Assembly (NCBI RefSeq): GCF_017315705.1
Contig: NZ_JAFLRF010000004.1
Location: 186,001 to 250,000 of the forward strand
Source of the DNA: Trinickia mobilis
Lineage (GTDB): Bacteria; Pseudomonadota; Gammaproteobacteria; Burkholderiales; Burkholderiaceae
Direction: 5' to 3'
Length of the DNA: 64,000 nucleotides
The notes beneath the pieces were generated by a model. The model saw nothing but the letters and a program-made list of their open reading frames with translations, was not told the origin of the DNA and searched no databases. A program made the translations under genes and the position numbers. Of this stretch, positions 1 through 7,907 are shown piece by piece. How positions within the stretch are numbered: position 1 is the first letter of the stretch; the number at the start of each line of letters is the position of its first letter.

Positions 1-96
1 CTGACGACGCAAGGCTTTGGCGATGGCCGTGCGGCACTCCTGCCCGTGGCAGTCCCATTCGTCACGGACTTTTCCGCAGTAACGGCACTTGTTCAT
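1..96 (-). CDS. small Cys-rich protein, cut by left edge
   Basis: The minus strand has an ATG at 96 that opens a frame running off the left edge. The 32 visible residues begin MNKCRYCGKVRDEWDCHG and contain a CxxC pair followed by two more cysteines, a spacing that suggests a small zinc-binding knuckle. I do not recognise the family. No clear Shine-Dalgarno is visible in front of the ATG. It is divergent from the isochorismatase-family gene that starts 146 bases away. Only the N-terminus is present, so its length and role cannot be judged; it could also be a chance frame. Confidence 0.4.
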   Translation of the reverse strand, partial: MNKCRYCGKVRDEWDCHGQECRTAIAKALRRQ

Positions 97-241
97 AGCT
101 GAAAAACGTCTTCGAATGATTAATTCACATCCATCGTTCATCAATCAGGAAACTGAATCCGATGCATTGGCCGACAAAGCTCCCCTCCGGCATAGACGGC
201 GGTGTCAGAATGTTCACTGCCGAAAACTCAAGGAGTGTGTC

Positions 242-877
242 ATGTCAGGACAACTGCCATCGAAGGAAAAGCTTACCAAACACAACGCCGTTCTGTTGCA
301 CGTCGACCACCAAGAAGGGCTCTACACCGGGGTGCGTGACATTGCCGCCCTTGAACTCAAGCACAACGTGATCGGCCTCACCAAGGCAGCCCTCGCGCTC
401 GATATTCCAATTGTGGTTACAACCACGACTGAAAGCATGTGGGGACCTATGATCCCCGAACTGGCTGCCGCGCTAGGAAAACACGATGTTATCGAACGAA
501 CTACCGTCAACGCATGGGATGACCCCCGAGTCGTCCGGGCAGTTCAGGCGACCGGTCGCAAGCACATCATCGTAACCGGCATCTCCACCGACGTATGTTT
601 GGCGTTCCCCGCCATCGCAGCGCTACGCGACGGATATGCGTCGTACGCGGTGGTCGATGCTTCAGGCGGTTTTTCACAGATTCAGGTAGACCTCGGCGTC
701 GCCCGCATGGTGCAAGCCGGTGTCGTCCCGGTTGGCTATTCGACGGTTGCTGTCGAGCTGCTCGGCGACAACGCGGCACCTGAATCGCAGGCCGTATATG
801 CTGGCTTGGGCATTCCTTTCAGCAACATGGTGTTCGGTCTGAAACACTATTGGCAGTCCTCGGCGCAGGCCGGCTGA
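242..877 (+). CDS. isochorismatase-family hydrolase (YcaC-like)
   Basis: A 211-residue cysteine hydrolase of the isochorismatase superfamily, YcaC branch, expected in the cytoplasm. Asp22 (in LLHVDHQEG) and Cys119 (in TGISTDVCLAFPA) fit two of the catalytic triad; the usual lysine is not obvious, and Arg86 lies near the expected place. The start at 242 is preferred over an in-frame upstream codon because AGGAG lies at 231-235. The natural substrate is unknown; members cleave amides or C-O bonds of small metabolites. A DoxX-like gene and a LysR gene follow on the same strand. A divergent homologue of its last 42 codons survives at 19364-19492, beside a second LysR gene. Confidence 0.85.
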   Translation: MSGQLPSKEKLTKHNAVLLHVDHQEGLYTGVRDIAALELKHNVIGLTKAALALDIPIVVTTTTESMWGPMIPELAAALGKHDVIERTTVNAWDDPRVVRAVQATGRKHIIVTGISTDVCLAFPAIAALRDGYASYAVVDASGGFSQIQVDLGVARMVQAGVVPVGYSTVAVELLGDNAAPESQAVYAGLGIPFSNMVFGLKHYWQSSAQAG

Positions 878-924
878 ACAGCCGACGATACCCGGCTGTG
901 CGTAGCCAACTGAACCTTGGAACC

Positions 925-1251
925 ATGGAATACGTGAACATTATCATCGCATGTGCTTTTCTCTCCGCAGGTGTCGTCAATCTCATCGGCCCAAGGGTCA
1001 TCCGCGCCGAGTTTGAAAAATGGGGATACCCGGACGGGTTCAGAGTCACCATCGCGATCGTCGAACTGGTTGGCTCGCTCTTGCTATTCGTGACAAGAAC
1101 GCAATGGTTCGGGGCTTTCGTTTTGCTTGTGGTCACGCTGGGAGTATTGGTTTCGTTCGCACGATCGAGAGAATGGATGAGAATGCAATATCCGCTCGTA
1201 TTGTTCTTTCTTCTTATTGTCACGCTCAACCAAACCTATGCATCGCGTTGA
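925..1251 (+). CDS. DoxX-like small membrane protein
   Basis: A 108-residue protein with about four hydrophobic segments (IIIACAFLSAGVVNLIG, ITIAIVELVGSLLLF-like, AFVLLVVTLGVLVSF and a last one near YPLVLFFLLIVTL), as in the DoxX/DoxD inner-membrane family. It begins 47 bases after the isochorismatase-like gene and is probably cotranscribed with it. The ATG at 925 is chosen because it opens directly into the first membrane segment; the Shine-Dalgarno is weak. The biochemical function of such small DoxX proteins is mostly unknown, and nothing here defines it further. Confidence 0.7.
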   Translation: MEYVNIIIACAFLSAGVVNLIGPRVIRAEFEKWGYPDGFRVTIAIVELVGSLLLFVTRTQWFGAFVLLVVTLGVLVSFARSREWMRMQYPLVLFFLLIVTLNQTYASR

Positions 1252-1287
1252 GCGGCGGATCCAGGCAAAGGCCGAGGATATTCGGCC

Positions 1288-1325
1288 CGGGACTGATCGT
1301 TCCAGCCTGTGAACGATCAGTCCCG
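1288..1325. terminator. perfect 15-bp inverted repeat after the hydrolase/DoxX genes
   Basis: CGGGACTGATCGTTC is followed after an 8-base loop by its exact reverse complement. It lies 37 bases past the DoxX stop codon and 165 bases before the LysR gene. No T-run follows on the plus strand, so it may be a factor-assisted terminator or a protein-binding dyad. Confidence 0.5.
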
Positions 1326-1489
1326 AATGCGGGAGGTTGCCAGGCAAATTTGACAGCTAAGATTACGGACAGTAAATCACACGGTCAGAAAGCATTGCGT
1401 CGGCGAGGGGCCTTGACGACGGCAACTGCGACTGCGCTGCGCGAACTGTGTTTGTTCGGATGCTGGCCAGCTGAAACTGTCAGGAAATT

Positions 1490-2395
1490 ATGCTGGATCT
1501 CAACGATTTCTATTACTTCGTTCATGTCGTCGACCGTCATGGAATAACTGCGGCGGCCCGTGCTTTGTCTGTGCCTAAGTCGACCGTCAGTTATCGAATT
1601 CAGCAACTCGAAGCGGCGTTGAGCACACGCTTGATCAACAGGACGACGAGAACGTTCAGCGTGACTGAGGCCGGACAAAATTTCTATAAGCACGCGGCGT
1701 TGATGCTGCAAGAGGCCCAGGCGGCAGAAGCGGTCGTGCGTGACGCACAGATCGAACCCAGTGGGTGTATCCGCTTTACCACCGCCGCGGCGATAGCACA
1801 GTTTGCAACGGATAGGCTATTGCCCGATTTCCTCAACAGGCACCCGAAGATCAGCGTCGTCCAGCATGTAACCGATGCATCGGTAGACCTGGTGGCGGAG
1901 AATTTTGATCTGGCTATCAGGGCGCATTCGAGCGCGCTGCCAGACTCGAACCTGATTGGACGGCAGCTTGGCTCTGCGCCTTGGCGCTTATTTGCAGGAC
2001 TACCATATGCCGAAAAGCATGGTATTCCAATCAGCCCTTCTCAACTTGAGGAACACCACGCTCTATTTATGGTAAGAGCGGGTGTTCGAGCTGAATGGCG
2101 ACTTCGAGATGCCCTAGGAGCGGAGCATAGGGTACCGCTGCGCCCTCGGCTAATGAGTGAGGACATGCTTGCGCTCAAATCCGCGGCGCAACAAGGTTTG
2201 GGAATCGTTGCGTTACCGGCCTATATTTGCCGGGAGGAAGTGATTCGGGGAACGCTAAAGCCAATCCTGCCGGAGTGGTCTGCAGGCGAGTCGACTCTTA
2301 CAGCATTGCTCCCGTTTCGGCACGGGATGTTACCGTCGGTGCGAGCCTTCGTGGATTTCTTGTTGAACGAGATTCCCAAGGTCCTTGTTTTTTGA
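1490..2395 (+). CDS. LysR-family transcriptional regulator
   Basis: A 301-residue LysR regulator. The N-terminal winged helix-turn-helix is visible around residues 18-45 (GITAAARALSVPKSTVSYRI), followed by a periplasmic-binding-like effector domain. AGGA seven bases before the ATG supports the start. It resembles the second LysR of this window (18437-19348) along its whole length, for example in the opening LDLND.YYFV and the ending LLPSVRAF.DFL, so the two are paralogues or homologues from related loci. Each sits beside an isochorismatase-like gene or remnant, which suggests the family controls that hydrolase. The effector is unknown. Confidence 0.88.
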   Translation: MLDLNDFYYFVHVVDRHGITAAARALSVPKSTVSYRIQQLEAALSTRLINRTTRTFSVTEAGQNFYKHAALMLQEAQAAEAVVRDAQIEPSGCIRFTTAAAIAQFATDRLLPDFLNRHPKISVVQHVTDASVDLVAENFDLAIRAHSSALPDSNLIGRQLGSAPWRLFAGLPYAEKHGIPISPSQLEEHHALFMVRAGVRAEWRLRDALGAEHRVPLRPRLMSEDMLALKSAAQQGLGIVALPAYICREEVIRGTLKPILPEWSAGESTLTALLPFRHGMLPSVRAFVDFLLNEIPKVLVF

Positions 2396-2897
2396 CGCGC
2401 GTGTACACCCTCTGTGCCAAGAAAATCGCTTAGCAAGTCCATGCATCTCTTCCAATAGAGCACGGCACCTCTTAACACCAGACAGCGGCAGAGCGACATC
2501 GTCCCATCTGTAGCACGCTATGTCCAATTTCGCACGGTTATACCGCAGCGCGTTTCCAACTACTATGAATGCCAGCTCAACGGGGTGTCTGGCCGCTTGC
2601 TGGAATGGACTCACCATCGGCACACACACCCATATCTAAGGTGGCATCTCATGCTCGCAAGTTCGATCCGCATCACGAAACCTGTCAGAGGCGTACCTTT
2701 CACGATCGGCAAACACTTCTCCGCTCATAGCTTCCGACATACCCAGTTCGAAGGAGCCATGGATCCCCCTCCCATTTCATCATGATGTGCGGCAAGCCTG
2801 TGCGATCTTAAAGAATGCTGGCCGAACCGACTTTCAGGGTAACCGCCCGATCATGACCGTGTAGATACATTGCTGCCGGTCATGGTGCACGGATCGC

Positions 2898-3011
2898 GGT
2901 ACGCCGGGTCCGGGGCTGCTCGCGCATGTGCTGGTGGGAACGTTCTGTGATCATCTCCCCGCTTACCGGCAGGCAGCGATTTACGCGCGTGACGGTGTTG
3001 AGCTCAGCCGT
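2898..3011 (+). pseudogene. IS66-family TnpC transposase remnant
   Basis: The frame reads PGPGLLAHVLVGTFCDHLP followed by AYRQAAIYARDGVELSR, which matches the conserved block of IS66 TnpC (GLLAHVLVSKYxDHLPLYRQ). Just upstream the similarity appears to shift frame (GSRYAG in another frame), and nothing recognisable follows 3011. This is a short decayed fragment inside a 1.1-kb stretch without intact genes (2396-3540). Confidence 0.7.
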
Positions 3012-3122
3012 TTTCGACACTTGTATCCCGGGAAAAACAGTGTTTTCAGGATTCGATATCGACGCAGACCCTTCGCACGCCGATACTTAGCGCATGGCAA
3101 GCCGCGCCGCTAACGGAAGTCG

Positions 3123-3245
3123 GTGCGCCATAGGAACGCTTTTGGCGAGACCTGGGACGGCAAAGGCGATATGCCCCAATGGCTAAATCAAGCCGAAAGC
3201 GCTGGGCAGCCGTTGGAGCACTTCGCCGTTGCGAGCGCATCAAAG
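3123..3245 (+). pseudogene. possible H-NS-family DNA-binding domain remnant
   Basis: The frame from a GTG at 3123 reads RHRNAFGETWDGKGDMPQWL and continues NQAESAGQPLEHFAV. This resembles the C-terminal DNA-binding segment of Burkholderia H-NS-like proteins (consensus around GxTWxGxGxxPxWL). No oligomerisation domain precedes it and the frame continues into unrelated sequence. It is probably a relic of an H-NS-like gene; the match is short and the call moderate. Confidence 0.4.
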
Positions 3246-3540
3246 TCGACTAACCGCGGACACGCGACTATCGACTGGAGCAGAGACCCGCTTGCCGGCG
3301 CCCGATTGGCAACCGTTCGTCCATCGTAGTGCGGCACGTTGAACGTCAGACGTTTTAACAGCGGGAACAATATAAAAACGTATATACGGTTAGCTCCCGT
3401 CCGAAAAATACAAGGCTCGACGAGCTGGCATACGATGCTGGGCGACACTTACGCCAGCGCCGATTCGCGAGAAGCTCGAAACGTTGCATCCCACCCGACC
3501 GACCACATACTGGTCGATTTGGATGAACGAGGGCACGACA

Positions 3541-4155
3541 ATGGTGAACGTCGATCAGAGTACTGCTTCGATCTTTGGAGTCGTCGGTTCTGCCGTGTCT
3601 CTTATAGCAGCCGTTCCGTATGGACTCGCGATTTGTAGACGCGCCGTTCGTCCCCATCTTTTCACGTGGCTAATCTGGTCGGTCGTAACGGCTATCGCTG
3701 CTGCCGGTCAATTTGTTGCGGGTGCCGGTCCTTCGGCCTGGTGCACGGCGGCGATTGCCATCACATGTCTTCTTACCTTCCTGGCCAGCATTTTTCGAGG
3801 CGAGAGAGGCTGGACAGGATCTGATTGGCTTTTTCTCGGAGCCGCCTTCTCAGCAATTCCCTTTCTGGTACTGACTGAGGACCCGACGATCTCAGTCTGC
3901 CTTGTGACACTAATCGAACTTGCAGGTCTCGGTCCAACAGTCCGCAAGACTATCCGCGATCCCTGGAGCGAAAGCCTCACCTATTTCGCGCTGTGTGTCC
4001 TCAAATATGCTCTGGCAGTGCTGGCCCTGAGAAAGTGGACTGTAGCAGTCGCGTTTTATCCGACTGTCAACATCGTGGCGTCAGTCGGCATTTGCATGCT
4101 GATGATTGTTCGGCGTCGATTGCTGTCGAACGCAGGAGCGGGTTCCCGTTCATAG
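3541..4155 (+). CDS. polytopic membrane protein, PQ-loop/SWEET-like pattern
   Basis: A 204-residue protein with about seven hydrophobic segments, starting at an ATG with GAGGG upstream. The first part (SLIAAVPYGLAICRRAV then HLFTWLIWSVVTAIAAAGQF) has the helix-Pro-helix look of PQ-loop/SemiSWEET repeats, and a similar pattern recurs near ELAGLGPTVRKTIRDPWSES. This suggests an internal duplication. Substrate and role are unknown. It stands alone between decayed fragments and may be cargo of the island. The family call is from general pattern only. Confidence 0.6.
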   Translation: MVNVDQSTASIFGVVGSAVSLIAAVPYGLAICRRAVRPHLFTWLIWSVVTAIAAAGQFVAGAGPSAWCTAAIAITCLLTFLASIFRGERGWTGSDWLFLGAAFSAIPFLVLTEDPTISVCLVTLIELAGLGPTVRKTIRDPWSESLTYFALCVLKYALAVLALRKWTVAVAFYPTVNIVASVGICMLMIVRRRLLSNAGAGSRS

Positions 4156-4159
4156 TCAA

Positions 4160-4330
4160 TGCCTTCGGTGACAACACAGGCGCGCGCGAGGCGAGCGAGG
4201 TCCGTCGCGTGTAACACGCTCGCTGCGTTCTGCTGCACGGCCGCGGTCAACTCCTCGACACTCGCCGCCGTCTGTTGCAGCGCCGCCGCCTGCTGCTCGG
4301 AACGGTGCGACAACTCGTCGTTGCCCTGAC
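4160..4330 (-). pseudogene. methyl-accepting chemotaxis protein fragment
   Basis: On the minus strand the translation QGNDELSHRSEQQAAALQQT then AASVEELTAAVQQNA is the first part of a chemoreceptor signalling domain (compare LSxRTEQQAASLEETAASMEELTATV). Similarity fades after about 50 residues; there is no sensor domain or signalling tip. It abuts the 3' end of the catabolic operon at 4381, so it probably marks an old recombination point. Confidence 0.7.
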
Positions 4331-4380
4331 GTCATTCTTTCGCATCTGCCGAATCCGTACGTCATGCGGCTTGCAGGCAA

Positions 4381-4716
4381 CTATGCGAACGGCATTGCCA
4401 ACAGTACCGAAACGGGTGCAGACGATAGATTTTTCAACGCCCGTCGTTCATTCGGCGCCAGTCTGCAGGAGTCGTTGGCGAGCAACAACATCGCGCCGTC
4501 GTCTGTCTCCACGGTAAGTTCACCCGCCAGCACGACATAGTGCTTTTCGACCGCTGATGCGGACATGGTCGTGTATCCTCCGGGCTCGATCGTCGACACG
4601 CCTAACCACAGCGATTCCGCTGGGCCCGCTTCGTGCCCCTGCAGTCTTACGCAACGCATCGAAACATGGCCGTCCGGGAAGTATTGCGGCGCGTCGCCGT
4701 AGCGGGTGACGTTCAT
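4381..4716 (-). CDS. small cupin-fold protein
   Basis: A 111-residue single-domain cupin, last gene of the minus-strand catabolic operon. Its start overlaps the stop of the oxidoreductase gene by four bases (ATGA), indicating translational coupling. The beta-barrel pattern is seen around EPGGYTTMSASAVEKHYVVL followed by AGEL and a second motif NERRALKNLS. Only one histidine of the usual metal set (in EKHYVV) is evident, so it may not be a metal enzyme. It could be an isomerase, a lyase or a small-molecule-binding accessory of the pathway; I cannot assign a reaction. Confidence 0.7.
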   Translation of the reverse strand: MNVTRYGDAPQYFPDGHVSMRCVRLQGHEAGPAESLWLGVSTIEPGGYTTMSASAVEKHYVVLAGELTVETDDGAMLLLANDSCRLAPNERRALKNLSSAPVSVLLAMPFA

Positions 4717-5690
4717 GGTTTGAGCAACACCCGGTTGGTACTGCCTCGCAATACAGCCTGATAAGCGAGCACAGCGTCATCGATGGAAAAAACAAACTCG
4801 TGATCAATTGGGAACGGCTTCAAGGCGCCGCTTTCGAACATGGGCAATAGCTGGTCGAGTATCTGCGCACCGTTGACACTGTCGATGGCGAGCGTATCGA
4901 CACCAACAAAGGTGTGCTGGCCGCGATAAAACGAAAAGATATCGAACGGCACTGCTCGATCGATTGTCGAAATGAAGATCTGCGTGCCGCGTTTAGCGAG
5001 CGCCTTGTTAGCCTGCTCGAAATATGGGCTGCCGACCGTGTTGTATACGATATCAGCGCCGTGGCCACCTGTCTTCTCACGCACGATCTCGTCTATTGAT
5101 TGCGACGAGGCGTCGATCATGATCACGTCGCCGCTCGCGTGCCCAAGGTATGGCTGGGCGGTGCGTTCAACGCCGAACACCTTTGCACCGGCCATGGTCG
5201 CAAGCTGAATTGCCGCCTGCCCCACTTTGCCGTTTGCGCCTAATACAAGAACAACGTCGTTCTTTTTTACGCTGCCTGCACGCCGCAGTCCTTCAAAGCC
5301 CGTGATGAACGGCACGCCAATCGAGCCCGCCTCTTCCATGGTCAGGTTCGCGGGCTTTTCCCGCACTCCGCTCGCAGGCACAACAAGAAAGCGCCCATGG
5401 GAGCCGTTGCGGCGAATCCCGAGCTCGCCGCCGCTACCCCACACATGCTTGCCGACCAGCGCCGACGGTCCTCTTAGCACAACACCCGCGTAATCGCGCC
5501 CCGGCGTGCGAGGCCAGATCGCATTTGGCATCGCGCCGAGAACCGCCTTGACATCGCTTGGATTAACACCAGCGCTTACCACCTCGATCAGACACTCTTC
5601 CGCGCCAACTTCGGGTTCGTTCTGCGCCACGATATCGAGCACGAGGGAGTCGAGGTTGGCACTCGGCGCCGTAACATAAATTGCCTTCAT
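4713..5690 (-). CDS. MDR-family NAD(P)H oxidoreductase (quinone-reductase-like)
   Basis: A 325-residue medium-chain dehydrogenase/reductase. An N-terminal GroES-like domain (SAGVNPSDVKAVLG, PGRDYAGVV) precedes a Rossmann domain with VLGANGKVGQAAIQLA around residue 150. The catalytic zinc cysteine and histidine of alcohol dehydrogenases and the structural four-cysteine lobe are absent, so it belongs to the zinc-free quinone-reductase/enoyl-reductase-like branch and should reduce an activated C=C or carbonyl with NAD(P)H. It is the fifth gene of the operon, 11 bases after the gamma-CA-like gene. In this pathway it could reduce a ring-cleavage product, but that is inference. Confidence 0.85.
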   Translation of the reverse strand: MKAIYVTAPSANLDSLVLDIVAQNEPEVGAEECLIEVVSAGVNPSDVKAVLGAMPNAIWPRTPGRDYAGVVLRGPSALVGKHVWGSGGELGIRRNGSHGRFLVVPASGVREKPANLTMEEAGSIGVPFITGFEGLRRAGSVKKNDVVLVLGANGKVGQAAIQLATMAGAKVFGVERTAQPYLGHASGDVIMIDASSQSIDEIVREKTGGHGADIVYNTVGSPYFEQANKALAKRGTQIFISTIDRAVPFDIFSFYRGQHTFVGVDTLAIDSVNGAQILDQLLPMFESGALKPFPIDHEFVFSIDDAVLAYQAVLRGSTNRVLLKP

Positions 5691-5701
5691 TATTCGTCAT
5701 C

Positions 5702-6238
5702 CTAATAATTAAAAATAGTATATTTCGCAGCGTTGTAGCGATCGGCGAGCACCACATAACGCATTGTCGTTGCGACCATGTCCGCACGCTCCTTATCAGT
5801 TAGCGTGCGCACCAGGCGAGCAGGATGGCCTGCCCAAAGCTCACCGGGTTCTACCACCTTGCGCGGGGGCAATACGGCACCGGCGGCAAGCATCCCGCCC
5901 GATCTGACAACGGCGCCGTCCAGCACCCGAGCGCCAAATCCAACAAAACCACCATTCTCGATCGTGCACGCATGCAGAATGGCGCCGTGCCCCACGGTTA
6001 CATCATCCCCGACCATAACCGGCAGACCGTTTGTAGTGCCGTGGACAATCGTGCCATCCTGAATGTTGGTCCGGCAACCTATCACGATCTTCTGCACGTC
6101 TCCGCGCAACACGCAGTTAAACCAGATGGAGGTTTGTGCACCGACATCCACTTCGCCTATCAATCGGGTACCCGTGGCGATAAACGCACTTCGGTCTACC
6201 GATGGCATGACCGAATCCGGACAATGTCTTGCGCTCAT
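5702..6238 (-). CDS. gamma-carbonic-anhydrase-like hexapeptide-repeat protein
   Basis: A 178-residue left-handed beta-helix protein with imperfect hexapeptide repeats (SIWFNCVLRGDVQKIVIG, GDDVTVGHGAILHACTI). The three histidines typical of the gamma-CA zinc site are present: one in GTIVHGTT and two in VGHGAILHAC. The family includes PaaY and CaiE, which act beside CoA-dependent catabolic pathways (PaaY is a thioesterase), as well as true carbonic anhydrases. Its start overlaps the BKACE stop by four bases. A housekeeping role for CoA intermediates of this pathway is the best guess. Confidence 0.82.
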   Translation of the reverse strand: MSARHCPDSVMPSVDRSAFIATGTRLIGEVDVGAQTSIWFNCVLRGDVQKIVIGCRTNIQDGTIVHGTTNGLPVMVGDDVTVGHGAILHACTIENGGFVGFGARVLDGAVVRSGGMLAAGAVLPPRKVVEPGELWAGHPARLVRTLTDKERADMVATTMRYVVLADRYNAAKYTIFNY

Positions 6239-7116
6239 TGGCTCAACCCCAGCAGCTCGCGGGCCTCCTGTGCTGAAGCCTGCTCGCCGCCGAGAGACAA
6301 CACGATGTCACGAGCGCGCTCAACCAGCGCCGCATTGCTTTCCGCAAGTACGCCCTTTGAAATATAGATGTTGTCCTCGAGACCGACGCGTACGTGTCCA
6401 CCCGCCAACCATGCCTGCGCGACCATTGGAAACTCGAAACGGCCGACACCGAATGCCGCCCAAGTTGCATCACTCGGCAGCAAGCTGCGCGCATAGAGCA
6501 GGGTCTCGGGCGAAGCTGAAAACCCGTATTTGACACCCATCACGAAGGTCCACAATCCTGGGCCGTCCAGTACACCGGCGTTGATCAAATCCCGCGCGAG
6601 GTGCATATCGCCGGAATCAAATATTTCGAGTTCCGGCTTGACCCCTGCTTCGCGAATCACGGCCGCCATTCGCGTGACGTTTTTCGGCGTATTGATGACA
6701 ACATCGCCACCGGAATTCATGGTGTTAAGGTCGAGACTACAGATGTCCGGCCGCAACTTGAGAATGTGTTCCACGCGGTCTTCCGGTCGCATCAGGGTCG
6801 TGCCGGCAGCCGCTAGTCGCGGGTTTTCGTCACCGGGAATGAAGCGGCCGCCAGGCCCCGTAGTCAGATTGATAATGAGGTCCTTGTTGACCGCCCGGAT
6901 ACGTTCGATCACTTCCGCGTAGAGAGCGATGTCCATTGAAGGACGGCCTGTTTGAGGGTCTCGGACGTGAATATGGACGACGGCGGCACCAGCGCGCGCC
7001 GCGTCGAGAGATGCGGCAGCGATCTGTTCCGGCGTGACGGGCAGTGCCGGGTGCTGTTCCGGTTTAGTCAAATTTCCAGTTACCGCGCAGGTAATGATGG
7101 TTTTGCGTGCGTGCAT
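6235..7116 (-). CDS. BKACE-family beta-keto acid cleavage enzyme
   Basis: A 293-residue TIM-barrel protein of the BKACE (DUF849, 3-keto-5-aminohexanoate cleavage) family. These zinc enzymes react a beta-keto acid with acetyl-CoA to give acetoacetate and a new acyl-CoA. The zinc histidines His48 and His50 are seen in VVHIHVRDPQTGRPS, and other signatures are INLTTGPGG, PELEIFDSGDM and HVRVGLEDN. It is the third gene of the operon, just after the SDR gene. In this context a beta-keto product of ring cleavage such as 3-oxoadipate is a possible substrate, which would replace a CoA-transferase and thiolase; this is inference. Confidence 0.9.
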   Translation of the reverse strand: MHARKTIITCAVTGNLTKPEQHPALPVTPEQIAAASLDAARAGAAVVHIHVRDPQTGRPSMDIALYAEVIERIRAVNKDLIINLTTGPGGRFIPGDENPRLAAAGTTLMRPEDRVEHILKLRPDICSLDLNTMNSGGDVVINTPKNVTRMAAVIREAGVKPELEIFDSGDMHLARDLINAGVLDGPGLWTFVMGVKYGFSASPETLLYARSLLPSDATWAAFGVGRFEFPMVAQAWLAGGHVRVGLEDNIYISKGVLAESNAALVERARDIVLSLGGEQASAQEARELLGLSQ

Positions 7117-7140
7117 GTCATGTCCTCAGTACCGAACCAA

Positions 7141-7893
7141 CTAGTTCAATTGCCGACCGCCATCGACCACAAGAGTCGTGCCGGTGGTAAATGTAAGGTG
7201 CGTTGCACATGCCTCGATTGCGGCGGCAGTATCTTCCGGTGTGCCGATCCGACCGAGCGGCGTGGTGCTCGCGACCTTGTCGTTAAAATCGGCGCCGCGG
7301 CCAGGCACGAAGCTGGTATCCACCACGCCTGGGGAGACATTGATTACGCGGACGTGCGGTGCCAGCGCACGCCCGAGGGAAGCCGCCATGATGTCGAGCC
7401 CGACTTTTGCTGCGCAGTACGCAATATTGCTGCCAATGCCGGTAGTTGCGGAAATCGACGACACGTTGACAACGAGTCCATCGCCCGATGCAACCAGTAG
7501 TTCTCGGAATGCGCGGATCGCCGCGAATTGCCCTCGCCAGTTGACCTTAAAAATCTCGTCAATCAACTGATCTGTCAGAGCTTCGAGGTCGGCGTGTCTG
7601 ACAGGCTGAGTAAAGCCCGCAGCATTGACCAAAATATCCACCTTTCCATACCGCTCTCGAACGCTTTGTGCGAGCGCGGTCAAGGTAGCACTGTCGGTAA
7701 TCGACGCTAAGCCCGCAGTGTGCCCGTCACCCGCAAGACTGTCTGCGATGTCCTGAACGGGTGCGAGATCATGTTGTCCGACGACGACGATGCGCGCACC
7801 CGACGACGCGAGCCGAAGTGCCGTAGCCTTTCCTATGCCGCCACCACCGCCGACAATCACCGCGATCTTGCCTTCAAGAGTATTTTTTGCCAT
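7141..7893 (-). CDS. short-chain dehydrogenase/reductase
   Basis: A 250-residue classical SDR. The nucleotide-binding glycine motif VGGGGGIGKA is near residues 14-23, the NAG motif is in VNAAG, and the catalytic set is Ser146, Tyr159 and Lys163 (AYCAAKVGL). The start is taken at the ATG giving MAKNTLEGK. An alternative ATG at 7911 overlaps the dioxygenase stop (ATGA) and would add six residues. It is the second gene of the operon, directly after the ring-cleavage dioxygenase, so it probably interconverts a hydroxyl and keto group on an intermediate. The substrate cannot be read from sequence. Confidence 0.87.
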   Translation of the reverse strand: MAKNTLEGKIAVIVGGGGGIGKATALRLASSGARIVVVGQHDLAPVQDIADSLAGDGHTAGLASITDSATLTALAQSVRERYGKVDILVNAAGFTQPVRHADLEALTDQLIDEIFKVNWRGQFAAIRAFRELLVASGDGLVVNVSSISATTGIGSNIAYCAAKVGLDIMAASLGRALAPHVRVINVSPGVVDTSFVPGRGADFNDKVASTTPLGRIGTPEDTAAAIEACATHLTFTTGTTLVVDGGRQLN

Positions 7894-7907
7894 GTCAGCT
7901 AACCCTG

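Larger units (their letters stand above)
2396..3540. other. 1.1-kb stretch without an intact gene
   Basis: Apart from the IS66 and H-NS-like fragments I find no convincing reading frame or structured repeat here. It looks like decayed mobile-element DNA between the LysR gene and the following membrane-protein gene. Confidence 0.6.
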
